Positions 41,563 through 50,558 of a stretch of 64,000 bases of DNA are shown one piece after another (the stretch's first letter is position 1; each line of letters begins with the position of its first letter). This DNA comes from Candidatus Dormiibacterota bacterium. GTDB taxonomy: Bacteria > Acidobacteriota > Polarisedimenticolia > Gp22-AA2. The stretch is from positions 1 to 64,000 of the forward strand of contig DASQAT010000016.1 in assembly GCA_035635555.1 (NCBI GenBank), given 5' to 3'. A program made the translations under genes and the position numbers. Below the pieces are notes generated by a model. That model saw only the letters and a program-made list of their open reading frames with translations. It was not told the DNA's origin and searched no databases.

Positions 41563-44500
41563 ATGATCGCCAAGGACTGCAAGCGCCTGGCGGAGGTGGA
41601 CTTCCCGATCGCCGAGGTGTCGCGGCACGCAGCGCGGGAGAAGTCGATCCGGCACGGGCATCCGAGCACGCTGCACCTGTGGTGGGCGCGGCGGCCGCTC
41701 GCATCGAGCCGGGCTGTGCTGCTCGCGCTACTGTGGCCGGACCCGTGTGATCCGCTGTGCCCGACGGAGTTCAAGGCGAAGGCGCGGAAGCTCTTGCCAC
41801 AGGTGGGCGGCTGCAATCCGGGCACCACGGACCAGGATCTGCGCAAGGCGCTGCTCAAGTTCATCGCAGACTTCGCGAACTGGGATAACGCGGCGCAACG
41901 CACCTATCTCGAGGTGAGCCGGGCGCTGGTGAAGGCGGCGCACGGCGAGGAGCCGCCGCTGGTCGTGGACCCATTCGCGGGGGGCGGCTCGATCCCGCTC
42001 GAGGCGCTGCGGCTCGGGTGCGAGGCGTTCGCGAGCGACCTGAACCCCGTCGCCTGCCTGATCCTCAAGGTGATGCTCGAGGACATCCCGCGCCACGGCC
42101 CGAAGCTCGCGGAGGATCTGCGCCGCTCCGGGGCGGAGATCAAGCGGCAGGCGGAGAAGGATCTGGCCGACCTCTATCCGAAGGACCCGGACAGCGCGAC
42201 GCCGATCGCCTACCTTTGGGCGCGGACCGTGCGCTGCGAGTCGCCGCACTGCGGTGCGGAGATCCCACTCGCGCGTTCGCTCTGGCTCTGCAAGAAGGCG
42301 AATCGCAGGCGGGCGCTCAAGCATCGCGTCGTTCGGCCCGCGGGCGAGCCGCCGCGCGTCGAGTTCGAGGTCTTCGAGCCGAAGGCGGAGAAAGACGTGC
42401 TCGGCGGCACGGTGACGCGGGCGAAGGCCACTTGCCTTGCCTGCGGTGCGGTGCTCCCGCCCGAGCGCGTGAGGGCGCAGCTCGCGGCGGAGCGTGGCGG
42501 CGCCGATGTAATCTTCGACGCGAAGAGCCGGCGTACGGGCGGGGCGCGGATGCTGACTGTCGTCACGCTCAAGGCCGACGAGCAGGGCCGGCACTACCGT
42601 CTGCCCGCCGAGCGCGACTACGGGGCCGTCCGGAAGGCGCAAGAGCGCCTCGCGGCGATCCTTGGTGAGTGGGAGCGTGGTGGGAAGGAGGGCCTCTGTC
42701 CGGTGCCGAATGAGCCGCTGCCGCCGATCGGGACGTTGGGCTTTCGCGTGCAGCGGTACGGCATGCTCCAGTGGGGGGATCTTTTCACGGCGCGGCAGAA
42801 GGTGGCGCTCGTGACGCTGGCGCTGCGGATGGCCCGAGAGGACGGAGACGTTGTTGAGGCAATGGCGTCTTCTCTTTCGAGACTTGCGGACAAGAACGCA
42901 TCGCTCGCCGTGTGGAATCGGATCGGCGAGAAGATTGAGCACGTCTTCGGGCGTCAGGCGCTCCCAATCGTCTGGGACTTCGCAGAGGTGCCGATATTCT
43001 CGAGCTCCACCGGTAATTTCGGCAGCGGTGTCGATCTAGTCCGAAAGGTGTTAGAGGTTTGGCCTGGCTCTCTTGCGGGGCAAGTTCAACTCGCTGACGC
43101 TACCGATCACCCACTCCCCGACCAGACCGCAACCGTCTGGTTCACCGACCCGCCCTATTACGATGCGGTCCCGTACGCCGACCTCTCGGACTTCTTCCTC
43201 GTCTGGCTGAAGCGCGCGCTACCGGGACGAGCAGTCTTGCGGGATCCGTTCGATCCGGCGAACCCACTTTCGCCCAAACGGCGCGAGGCCGTGCAGGACG
43301 AGACGAAACGAGACAACGGTCGGCCGAAGGACCGCGCGTGGTTCGAGGAGACGATGGCCCGTGCCTTCGCCGAGGGCCGACGGGTACTGCGAGAGGACGG
43401 CGTGGGCTCCGTGGTTTTTGCCCACAAGACGACAGAAGGCTGGGAAGCTCTCCTCTCCGGGATGATTCGGGGCGGCTGGACGATTACCGGCTCGTGGCCC
43501 ATCGCCACGGAGCGCCCCGGGCGACTGCGCGCACAGGAGTCTGCCGCCCTCGCCACCAGCGTCCACCTCATCTGCCGCCCCCGCCCCGTGGATGCCGGCG
43601 TCGGTGACTGGGCCGACGTGCTGCGCAAACTGCCGACCCGCGTCGCCGACTGGATGGAACGCCTTCAGGGCGAAGGGGTCCGCGGCGCCGACCTCGTCTT
43701 CGCCTGCATCGGGCCGGCGCTCGAGATCTTCAGCCGCTATACGAGGGTCGAGACCGCCGACGGTCGCGAGGTGGCACTCGCCGAGTACCTGGAGAAGGTC
43801 TGGGAGGTCGTTGGCCGTAGCGCCCTCGCACAAGTGCTCGGCACCGCCGAGGCCAAGACCCGCAACGGCGCCGCCGGAGCCGTCGAGGAGGACGCGCGGC
43901 TCACGGCGCTCTTCCTGTGGACGCTCCAGAGCACGGATGGCGAGACGGCGGACGACGCAAACGACGAGGGCGAGGACGAGGAACCGTCCGACGAACACGA
44001 CGAAGAAGAGGGCTCCTCCGGCGGCAAGGCCAAGGGCTTCACGCTTGTCTTCGACGTCGTGCGCCGCTTCGCGCAGCCACTCGGCATCGAGCTCCCCAAG
44101 TGGGAAGGCCGGGTTATCGAGACGAAGAAGGGCGTCGTGCGCCTGCTGCCGATCGCCGAGCGGGCGAAGCAGCTCTTCGGCGAGGACGGCGCGCAGGCCG
44201 TTGCTGCGCGGCTCGAGCAAGAGTCGACGACGCCCAACCCGCTCCAGGGGATGCTGTTCCCTGACATCCAGGCCGGTGCGGCTCCCACGATCCGCGGGCG
44301 TGGCCGAGGCCGCGGGAAGGGAGCTGGCGTCGACGTGTCGGACGAGAGCCTGGCCGCCGCCCGCGAGGCCACGACCCTCGACCGTGTCCATGCAGCGATG
44401 CTCCTCCAGGCCGGCGGCCGCACCAACGCACTGCGCGCCTTGCTCAAGGCCGAGCAGGAGCGCGGTCCCGATTTCCTACGCCTGGCGAACGCGCTCTCGG

Positions 44501-44568
44501 CTCTCTACCCGAAGGGCAGCGAAGAGAAGCGTTTGCTCGATGCTATGCTGCTGGTGGTGCCGAGGTGA
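41563..44568 (+). CDS. DUF1156-containing adenine-specific DNA methyltransferase
   Basis: 1001 residues. The N-terminal DUF1156 signature (FPIAEVSRHAAREKSIRHGHPSTLHLWWARRPLA) is followed by SAM motif I at 136-143 (DPFAGGGS). A zinc-ribbon-like Cys pattern lies in the insertion (residues 226-300), and catalytic motif IV DPPY is at 529-532 within FTDPPYYDAVPYADLSDFF. The C-terminal third includes an acidic linker and a helical domain. The DPPY motif and order indicate N6-adenine or N4-cytosine methylation, adenine being likely for this family. In defence cassettes it marks self DNA or acts in recognition. The next gene starts directly after its stop. Confidence 0.9.
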   Translation: MIAKDCKRLAEVDFPIAEVSRHAAREKSIRHGHPSTLHLWWARRPLASSRAVLLALLWPDPCDPLCPTEFKAKARKLLPQVGGCNPGTTDQDLRKALLKFIADFANWDNAAQRTYLEVSRALVKAAHGEEPPLVVDPFAGGGSIPLEALRLGCEAFASDLNPVACLILKVMLEDIPRHGPKLAEDLRRSGAEIKRQAEKDLADLYPKDPDSATPIAYLWARTVRCESPHCGAEIPLARSLWLCKKANRRRALKHRVVRPAGEPPRVEFEVFEPKAEKDVLGGTVTRAKATCLACGAVLPPERVRAQLAAERGGADVIFDAKSRRTGGARMLTVVTLKADEQGRHYRLPAERDYGAVRKAQERLAAILGEWERGGKEGLCPVPNEPLPPIGTLGFRVQRYGMLQWGDLFTARQKVALVTLALRMAREDGDVVEAMASSLSRLADKNASLAVWNRIGEKIEHVFGRQALPIVWDFAEVPIFSSSTGNFGSGVDLVRKVLEVWPGSLAGQVQLADATDHPLPDQTATVWFTDPPYYDAVPYADLSDFFLVWLKRALPGRAVLRDPFDPANPLSPKRREAVQDETKRDNGRPKDRAWFEETMARAFAEGRRVLREDGVGSVVFAHKTTEGWEALLSGMIRGGWTITGSWPIATERPGRLRAQESAALATSVHLICRPRPVDAGVGDWADVLRKLPTRVADWMERLQGEGVRGADLVFACIGPALEIFSRYTRVETADGREVALAEYLEKVWEVVGRSALAQVLGTAEAKTRNGAAGAVEEDARLTALFLWTLQSTDGETADDANDEGEDEEPSDEHDEEEGSSGGKAKGFTLVFDVVRRFAQPLGIELPKWEGRVIETKKGVVRLLPIAERAKQLFGEDGAQAVAARLEQESTTPNPLQGMLFPDIQAGAAPTIRGRGRGRGKGAGVDVSDESLAAAREATTLDRVHAAMLLQAGGRTNALRALLKAEQERGPDFLRLANALSALYPKGSEEKRLLDAMLLVVPR

Positions 44569-45819
44569 ATGATGAACACGACCATCAAGACTCTGATCGT
44601 TAAACGATTCCGCAGCCTCCCCTCGGCCCGGATCGATCTCGACAACCCGACCTTTCTGGTCGGGAGGAACGGCTCGGGCAAGAGCAATCTTGTGGATGTG
44701 TTCGCCTTTCTCTCCGAGGCTATGTCCCTCCCTTTGCGGGCGGTCTTCGATCGGCGCGGCGGCATCGCCGCCGTCCGGAACAAGACCTCTGGCAAGAGCT
44801 TTCCGCCAAATCTCGGGCTGGCGGTGGTTTTCGGGGCGCTCGATGGAACTGCCACAACGGGACGGTACGCGTTCGAAGTCAAGGCTCTTCCGGATTATGG
44901 GTTCGAGGTAGACCGCGAGCAGTGCCTGATCCACTCTCGAGATGGGGGGCGGGAGTGGTTCGAGCGTCAGGGCAAGAAGTTCTCGTCGAGCGCGGAGGGA
45001 CTTCGCCCTCGCATAGACCCGTCAGCCCTTGCTCTACCGGTCGTCGGGGGTCACGCTGGTTTTGCCCCCGTCCTGCGAGCCTTGAGCGCGCTCCGCGTCT
45101 ATTCCATCGAGCCGCAGAAGCTGCGGGAGATGCAGGACCCTGACAGCGGGGTGACTTTGAAGCCCGATGGAAGCAATGCCGGCAGCGTGCTGAAGGAGAT
45201 CGAGCGACAGTCGCCGGAGGACGCGGCCCGGATCTGCGAGATTCTGGCATTAATCGTTCCGAACACGAAAAGCGTGCACGCCAAGAAGCACGGCAACAAG
45301 CTGTCTCTCGAGTTCACGCAGGAGTGGGAACAAGGCTCGCACTCGAGAAGAAACATTAGTGTTGGAGAGCCCAAGACGGGAAGCCAGACGAAGATGCTCC
45401 GCTTCGAGGCTTTCAATATGTCCGATGGAACTCTGCGAGCCCTGGGGCTTCTTGCCGCAGTCTTTCAGAGGCCCTCCCCCGCGCTTCTAGCGATCGAGGA
45501 ACCCGAAGCGACAATTCATCCCGGCGCGCTCGGAGCCGTGCTCGATCTCTTGAAGGGGGCAACGAGGCGAATGCAAGTTGTTATCACGACGCACAGCCCC
45601 GATGTTCTGGACCAAAAGTGGATCCGCGACAGCCAGATCCGGGTGGTCGACTGGAGCGAGGGAGCCACTCGTGTTGCCGCCCTCTCCGATGCTTCCCGCC
45701 GGGCCATCCAGGAACATCTGATGGGCGCCGGAGAGCTTCTTCGCTCGAACGCACTGGATCCCCAGCCCTTGTTCGACGAAGCGATCTCGCAGCAAGAGTT
45801 GTTCGAGAGAGTTGAATGA
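44569..45819 (+). CDS. AAA/ABC-type ATPase, partner of DUF4276 protein
   Basis: 416 residues. Walker A is at 32-39 (GRNGSGKS), an ABC signature-like segment precedes ALLAIEEPEATIHPG (Walker B with catalytic Glu pair), and VVITTHSPDVLD is the H-loop region. This matches AAA_21/RecF-like ATPases of two-gene defence pairs such as PARIS (AriA) and AbiL. It overlaps the following DUF4276 gene by ATGA and starts right at the end of the DUF1156 gene; the second ATG (44572) is an equal choice. In such pairs the ATPase holds an effector nuclease until it senses a phage trigger. Confidence 0.82.
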   Translation: MMNTTIKTLIVKRFRSLPSARIDLDNPTFLVGRNGSGKSNLVDVFAFLSEAMSLPLRAVFDRRGGIAAVRNKTSGKSFPPNLGLAVVFGALDGTATTGRYAFEVKALPDYGFEVDREQCLIHSRDGGREWFERQGKKFSSSAEGLRPRIDPSALALPVVGGHAGFAPVLRALSALRVYSIEPQKLREMQDPDSGVTLKPDGSNAGSVLKEIERQSPEDAARICEILALIVPNTKSVHAKKHGNKLSLEFTQEWEQGSHSRRNISVGEPKTGSQTKMLRFEAFNMSDGTLRALGLLAAVFQRPSPALLAIEEPEATIHPGALGAVLDLLKGATRRMQVVITTHSPDVLDQKWIRDSQIRVVDWSEGATRVAALSDASRRAIQEHLMGAGELLRSNALDPQPLFDEAISQQELFERVE

Positions 45820-46454
45820 CCATTCAACCGATCGTGGAGGGCGATGGTGAGATGGAGGCGGTGCCGGCACTTCTCCGGCGCTTGCTTGCTGAAGGAGCAG
45901 TGACAGGAGTACAAGTTGGCAAACCGATCAAGCGGCCGAGAAACCAGCTCGTCAGAGAGGAAGTGCTGACGAGGATGGTCCGGTTCGCTCTGCTCAGGCC
46001 CGAATGCGGTGCTGTTCTGATCATCCTCGACGGGAACTCTGACTGTCCCAAGACACTTGGTCCCGTTTTGCAGGGCTGGGCAGAGGCCGCCGCAGGGAGA
46101 GTCCCCTGTGCAGTGGTCCTGGCGCACCGGGAGTACGAGGCTTGGTTTCTTGCTTCTCTGGAGTCATTGCGCGGCATCCGGGGTATTCGGCGCGAGGCAG
46201 AGGCACATCCCGATCCAGAAGAGCCCAGGGACGCTAAGGGAGAACTCGAAATATGCATGGAACCCAGTAGAGCCTACCATCCGACCGTTGACCAACCAGC
46301 GTTGACCGCGTTGTTTGACATGGCGCAAGCGTACAGTCGGTCGAGGAGCTTTCGTCGAATGGTTCGGGCCGTCGAGCTCCTCCTGAGAGCGGCAAGTATC
46401 CCAATACCCATATGGCCACCGCCGGGCTGGCTGCCTCATGTAGAGGGCATCTAA
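45816..46454 (+). CDS. DUF4276 TOPRIM-like effector
   Basis: 212 residues. The N terminus PIVEGDGEMEAVPALLRRLL carries the TOPRIM-like Glu8, and VLIILDGNSDC carries Asp72 and Asp76, with HREYEAWFLAS downstream. This spacing fits a small TOPRIM fold, and DUF4276 proteins are recurrent partners of AAA_21 ATPases. A nuclease role is inferred. Its ATG overlaps the stop of the ATPase and its TAA overlaps the ATG of the DUF499 gene (TAATG), so three genes are tightly coupled. Confidence 0.78.
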   Translation: MTIQPIVEGDGEMEAVPALLRRLLAEGAVTGVQVGKPIKRPRNQLVREEVLTRMVRFALLRPECGAVLIILDGNSDCPKTLGPVLQGWAEAAAGRVPCAVVLAHREYEAWFLASLESLRGIRGIRREAEAHPDPEEPRDAKGELEICMEPSRAYHPTVDQPALTALFDMAQAYSRSRSFRRMVRAVELLLRAASIPIPIWPPPGWLPHVEGI

Positions 46455-49216
46455 TGGAACCCTGGTACAAGGTTGCCACCCCTCGCAAGGAAGTCCGCGA
46501 AGGCCGCTCGTTCAACCCGGACGAGTTCGCCATCGCCCTCGAGCAGATCGTGGCCGGGACGGCGCCGGTGGACTATCGCGATCCCGAGCAATTCTTTGCC
46601 CGCACCTGCTTCACGCGGGCGCTGCGCGAGCATGCCGGCATGGTGTTGCGCCGGCTCTCGGGCAAGACCGAGAACACCGCACCGGTCCTCACGCTCATCA
46701 CCCAGTTCGGCGGCGGCAAGACGCACACGCTCACCGCTCTCTACCATCTCGCCAAGAATGGGAAGAAGGCAGGCGGGTTCACTGGCGTCGCTGCCCTGTT
46801 GCGGGAGGCCGCGCTCTCCTCGGTCCCGGAGGCACGGGTCGCCGTCTTCGTGGGCAATGCCTGGGACCCGCAGCCTGGCCGCGAGACGCCGTGGATCGAC
46901 ATCGCCCGCCAGCTCTCGGGTGACAAGGGCGTCGAGGCGCTCGGCCCGGCGGCACGGACCACACCACCCGGAACCGAGGCGATCGCACGAGTCTTCCAAG
47001 CGGCCGGCGCGCCGGTGCTCCTGCTCTTCGACGAGGTGCTCAACTTCCTGAACCGCCACCGGGCAAGCGCCGATTCGTTCCACGCCTTCATCCAGAACCT
47101 GACTGTCGCCACGACCGGCACCACGCACGGCGCGACGGTGATCAGCCTCCCCCGCAGCCAGGTCGAGATGACCGACTGGGACATGGAGTGGCAGGACCGG
47201 ATCTCCAAAGTCGTGCGGCGCGTCGCCAAGGATCTGATCGCAAACGACGAGACCGAGATCAGCGAGGTCGTCCGGCGCCGTCTTTTCGAGGACCTGGGGA
47301 GAGAGAAGATCCGCAAAAGCGTCGCGTGGGCCTTCGGCGACTGGTGTTTCGAGCGGCGCGCCCAGCTCCCACCGGAGTGGACCGCGGTGGACTCCGCCGC
47401 GACCGAGGCCAAGGCGCGCGAGTATCTGCGCGGCCGTTTCGAGGCCTGCTACCCGTTTCATCCGGCGACGCTATCGGTCTTCCAGCGCAAGTGGCAGGCG
47501 CTGCCGCAGTACCAGCAAACGCGCGGCACGCTGGCGATGCTGGCCCAGTGGATCTCGATCGCCGCTCAGGACGCCTTCCGCAAGGCGCGCACCGAACCGC
47601 TCCTCACGCTCGGGTCGGCGCCGCTCTCCGAACCCGGGTTCCGAAGTGTGGTGCTGGGCCAGCTCGGTGAGTCGCGGCTTGTCGCGGCGATCGACACCGA
47701 CATCGCCGGTGAGCAGGCGCACAGCAAGGCGCTCGACGCTGACACCAAAGGACCGCTGCGAGAGATCCACCGGCGCGTCGGCACCGCGATCCTCTTCGAG
47801 TCGTCGGGCGGGCAGACCGACAAGGTCGCGCACCTTCCCGAGCTGCGCTTTGCCCTCGGCGAGCCCGAGCTCGACACAACATCCATCGATAATGCCGCCC
47901 TCGCACTGGAGGGCCGGTCTTATTTCATCCGCAAGGCAGGCTCGGACGGCTTCCGCATGGGCTACCAGCCCACGATGAAGAAGGTGGTGAGCGACCGGCG
48001 CGCGTCGCTCGACGAGGAGACCGAAGTCAAGCCCACCCTACGCAAGCTCGTCGAGGACGAGTTCCGGCGCGGGGCGAGCATCCCCGTCGTGCCCTTCCCG
48101 CACGATGGGGCCGAGATCCCGGACACGCCGAGACTCACGCTGGTGGTGGCCGATCCCGAGGTGGAGTGGTCCGGCGGCGGCTCGCAGCGCGCGCAGATCG
48201 CCGAGTGGACCCGCCAGCGTGGCAAGTCCCCGCGGCTCTACCCGGGCGCGCTCGTCTGGTGCCTAAAGAAGCCGGGCCGCGACCTGCGCGAGAAAGTCGA
48301 GATCTGTCTTGCATGGAGGCGGGTGGCGCGGGAGGTCGCCGAGGGGACGCTCGGCGGTGAGTTCGACAAGAGCGATCGGGCAGAGCTCCAGTCCAGGGTG
48401 AAGGAGTCCGAGGAGGCCGCCAAAGATGGAGTCTGGGGCGATTATCGCTACGCAGTCCTCGCGGACGGTCACGAGGATGAGGGACTAAAAGTGATCGACC
48501 TTGGCGCAGGCCACTCTTCAAGCGGTGAAACCCTATGTGGTCGTGTCATTCTCGCCCTTAAGTCTGGAGCGCTCCTCAATGAGTCCGTCGGCGCCAGCTA
48601 CATCGAGCGCAACTGGCCGCCTGCCTTGAAGGATTCCGGGGCGTGGCCACTCGCGAGCCTGCGGCAGAGCTTCCTCAATGGCTCGCTCACGAGGCTGGTC
48701 GATCCGGATGCGGTCCTAAAAACCAAGGTCGTCGAGTTCGTCATCCGGGGTGACTTCGGACTCGCGTCGGGTCCGAAACCCACCGGGACTTACGAGAGGA
48801 TGTGGTTCCAGGAGATGGTATCGCCCGACGAGGTTGCCTTCGAGTCCGACGTATACTTGCTGAGAAAGGCCTCGGCGGAGGCGCTCGTATCGGGTGCTCC
48901 ACCCCAGCCCGTGTCAGGACCGAGTCCCCAGCCTGGTCCCGAACCGATTCCCGTGCCCCTGCGCGGCCCGACGACGGGACCAGACACAGGGCCCGTCGTG
49001 CAGACCAGGACACTTCGACTTGTGGGCACCGTTCCTTCAGAGATATGGAACCGCCTCGGAACGAAGATCCTCCCGAAACTGCGCTCCGGGTCAGATCTCA
49101 AGATCGGTTTGGACTTTTCAGTGACAGTGAAGGCAGACGGAGCAGGGAGCCTCGCAGCAGAGCTCCGGCAGATACTTCAGGAACTCGGGCTTTCTGAAGT
49201 CGTACGGGTAGAATGA
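46454..49216 (+). CDS. DUF499-family ATPase of defence cassette
   Basis: 920 residues from ATG 46454. The N terminus is typical of DUF499 (WYKVATPRKEVREGRSFNPDEFAIALEQI). A P-loop lies at about 83-91 (ITQFGGGKT) and Walker B is LLLFDEVLNFL with Asp193-Glu194. Downstream come AAA-like helical regions (YPFHPATLSVF) and, from about residue 600, further domains. A Pro-rich linker (about residues 815-850) precedes a small C-terminal domain. DUF499 and DUF1156 genes recur together with helicases in defence islands. Here they are separated by the ATPase/TOPRIM pair. Molecular role unknown; ATP-dependent recognition or remodelling is likely. Confidence 0.85.
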   Translation: MEPWYKVATPRKEVREGRSFNPDEFAIALEQIVAGTAPVDYRDPEQFFARTCFTRALREHAGMVLRRLSGKTENTAPVLTLITQFGGGKTHTLTALYHLAKNGKKAGGFTGVAALLREAALSSVPEARVAVFVGNAWDPQPGRETPWIDIARQLSGDKGVEALGPAARTTPPGTEAIARVFQAAGAPVLLLFDEVLNFLNRHRASADSFHAFIQNLTVATTGTTHGATVISLPRSQVEMTDWDMEWQDRISKVVRRVAKDLIANDETEISEVVRRRLFEDLGREKIRKSVAWAFGDWCFERRAQLPPEWTAVDSAATEAKAREYLRGRFEACYPFHPATLSVFQRKWQALPQYQQTRGTLAMLAQWISIAAQDAFRKARTEPLLTLGSAPLSEPGFRSVVLGQLGESRLVAAIDTDIAGEQAHSKALDADTKGPLREIHRRVGTAILFESSGGQTDKVAHLPELRFALGEPELDTTSIDNAALALEGRSYFIRKAGSDGFRMGYQPTMKKVVSDRRASLDEETEVKPTLRKLVEDEFRRGASIPVVPFPHDGAEIPDTPRLTLVVADPEVEWSGGGSQRAQIAEWTRQRGKSPRLYPGALVWCLKKPGRDLREKVEICLAWRRVAREVAEGTLGGEFDKSDRAELQSRVKESEEAAKDGVWGDYRYAVLADGHEDEGLKVIDLGAGHSSSGETLCGRVILALKSGALLNESVGASYIERNWPPALKDSGAWPLASLRQSFLNGSLTRLVDPDAVLKTKVVEFVIRGDFGLASGPKPTGTYERMWFQEMVSPDEVAFESDVYLLRKASAEALVSGAPPQPVSGPSPQPGPEPIPVPLRGPTTGPDTGPVVQTRTLRLVGTVPSEIWNRLGTKILPKLRSGSDLKIGLDFSVTVKADGAGSLAAELRQILQELGLSEVVRVE

Positions 49217-49256
49217 AGCCCAACTATAAGCCGGATAGCCAGGAGGTGCGTTTTCT

Positions 49257-50558
49257 ATGAGTCTTGTACCAACATTCGGCGAGCACACCATTAACGAGCT
49301 TACCCTAATGTTTCGGAGCCGCCAGATCAACCTGGAGCCAGGTTTCCAGCGTCGATCCGTCTGGACGCTGACCGATAGAAGACGACTGATCGAATCGATC
49401 GTCGGCGGTTACCCAGTGCCGAGCGTTTTCCTTTATCGTCGCGACCGCAACGGAGGTCCCGTTTACGACGTGATTGACGGGAAGCAACGGCTCGAGACCA
49501 TATTCATGTTTACCAAAGTCGGACGGTTCAAACGCGACTGGTTCGAGGTGAAACTCGATCTCGGGAACGGACGTGACTGGTACGACTGGTCCACACTCAA
49601 GCGATCGTTCAGCGAACAACAAGCTGCCTTGGTGTCCTACAAGCTCCAGACGGTCGAAGTCACGGGCGAGCTAAACCAAATCATCGACCTTTTCGTTAAG
49701 ATCAACTCCACGGGGAAGCGATTGACGTCCGGAGAGAGGCGACACGCCAAGTATTACACGAGTCCCTTTCTTCGGGAGGCTGATCGATTGGTAATACGCT
49801 TCCGCCGTTACTTAGAGGACACCCGAATTCTTTCAGCAGCCCAGATCGACCGAATGAAGGGAACCGAGCTCTTTGCCGAGCTCCTCATGTCGATCAACAA
49901 CGGCGGCCCAATCAACAAGAAGACGTCGCTTGACCGCGCAATTGGTAACGACACCGTTAATGCCCATACGCTAGGGAAGCTGTCCAGAGAATTCACGCGC
50001 AGCATGAACCTCGTTCGGCGGATGTTCCCAAACCTCAAGCAAGTCCGCTTCAGGAACAGCGCTGAATTCTACTCGCTTATCCTTCTTATTTGGGAGATGG
50101 AGCAAGCCGGTTTTATCTTGACAGAACGTCGGCGCAATCGTATTGCCTTCGAGTTGCTCAAGCGACTCTCAACAGGAGTGGACGAGCTGCGCGATCAACT
50201 TCGAAGGGCCAAGCCGGCCCGCACCGGCCAGCGGATTTTTTCCGACTATCTCCTTACCGTCCAAGGCGACACGGACAGCAGTGCCAATCGCGAACGGCGA
50301 AGGGAAATTCTTAAGGGCCTTCTTTGGACTCTCTTCGAGCGCAAAGACGCCAACAGGACTTTCTCTCCCGAGCAACGGCGCATTATCTGGCACAACGACG
50401 AGAAGAAGAAGTGTGTTCGATGCGGCAAGTACCTGACATGGCGTGAGTTCACCGTAGACCACGTCAAGGCGTGGGCCAGGGGTGGGCAGACCAGTCTAAG
50501 GAACGCAAATCCCATGCACCGCGGGTGCAATAGCAGCAAGGGTGCCAGAGCAGCGTAG
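49257..50558 (+). CDS. DUF262-HNH nuclease (GmrSD/type IV restriction-like)
   Basis: 433 residues. The N-terminal DUF262 domain has PGFQRRSVWT and YDVIDGKQRLETI (IDGKQR at 73-78), the ParB/GmrS-type NTP-binding loop. The C terminus (about 385-428) is a zinc-finger-like HNH nuclease: CVRCGKYLTWREFTVDHVKAWARGG and CNSSKG. DUF262 with HNH is the layout of GmrSD-like and BrxU-like enzymes that cut modified DNA. AGGAGG is about 10 nt upstream of ATG 49257. The gene follows the DUF499 gene by 40 nt and has clearly lower GC than its neighbours, so it may be a separate acquisition at the end of the operon. Confidence 0.85.
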   Translation: MSLVPTFGEHTINELTLMFRSRQINLEPGFQRRSVWTLTDRRRLIESIVGGYPVPSVFLYRRDRNGGPVYDVIDGKQRLETIFMFTKVGRFKRDWFEVKLDLGNGRDWYDWSTLKRSFSEQQAALVSYKLQTVEVTGELNQIIDLFVKINSTGKRLTSGERRHAKYYTSPFLREADRLVIRFRRYLEDTRILSAAQIDRMKGTELFAELLMSINNGGPINKKTSLDRAIGNDTVNAHTLGKLSREFTRSMNLVRRMFPNLKQVRFRNSAEFYSLILLIWEMEQAGFILTERRRNRIAFELLKRLSTGVDELRDQLRRAKPARTGQRIFSDYLLTVQGDTDSSANRERRREILKGLLWTLFERKDANRTFSPEQRRIIWHNDEKKKCVRCGKYLTWREFTVDHVKAWARGGQTSLRNANPMHRGCNSSKGARAA

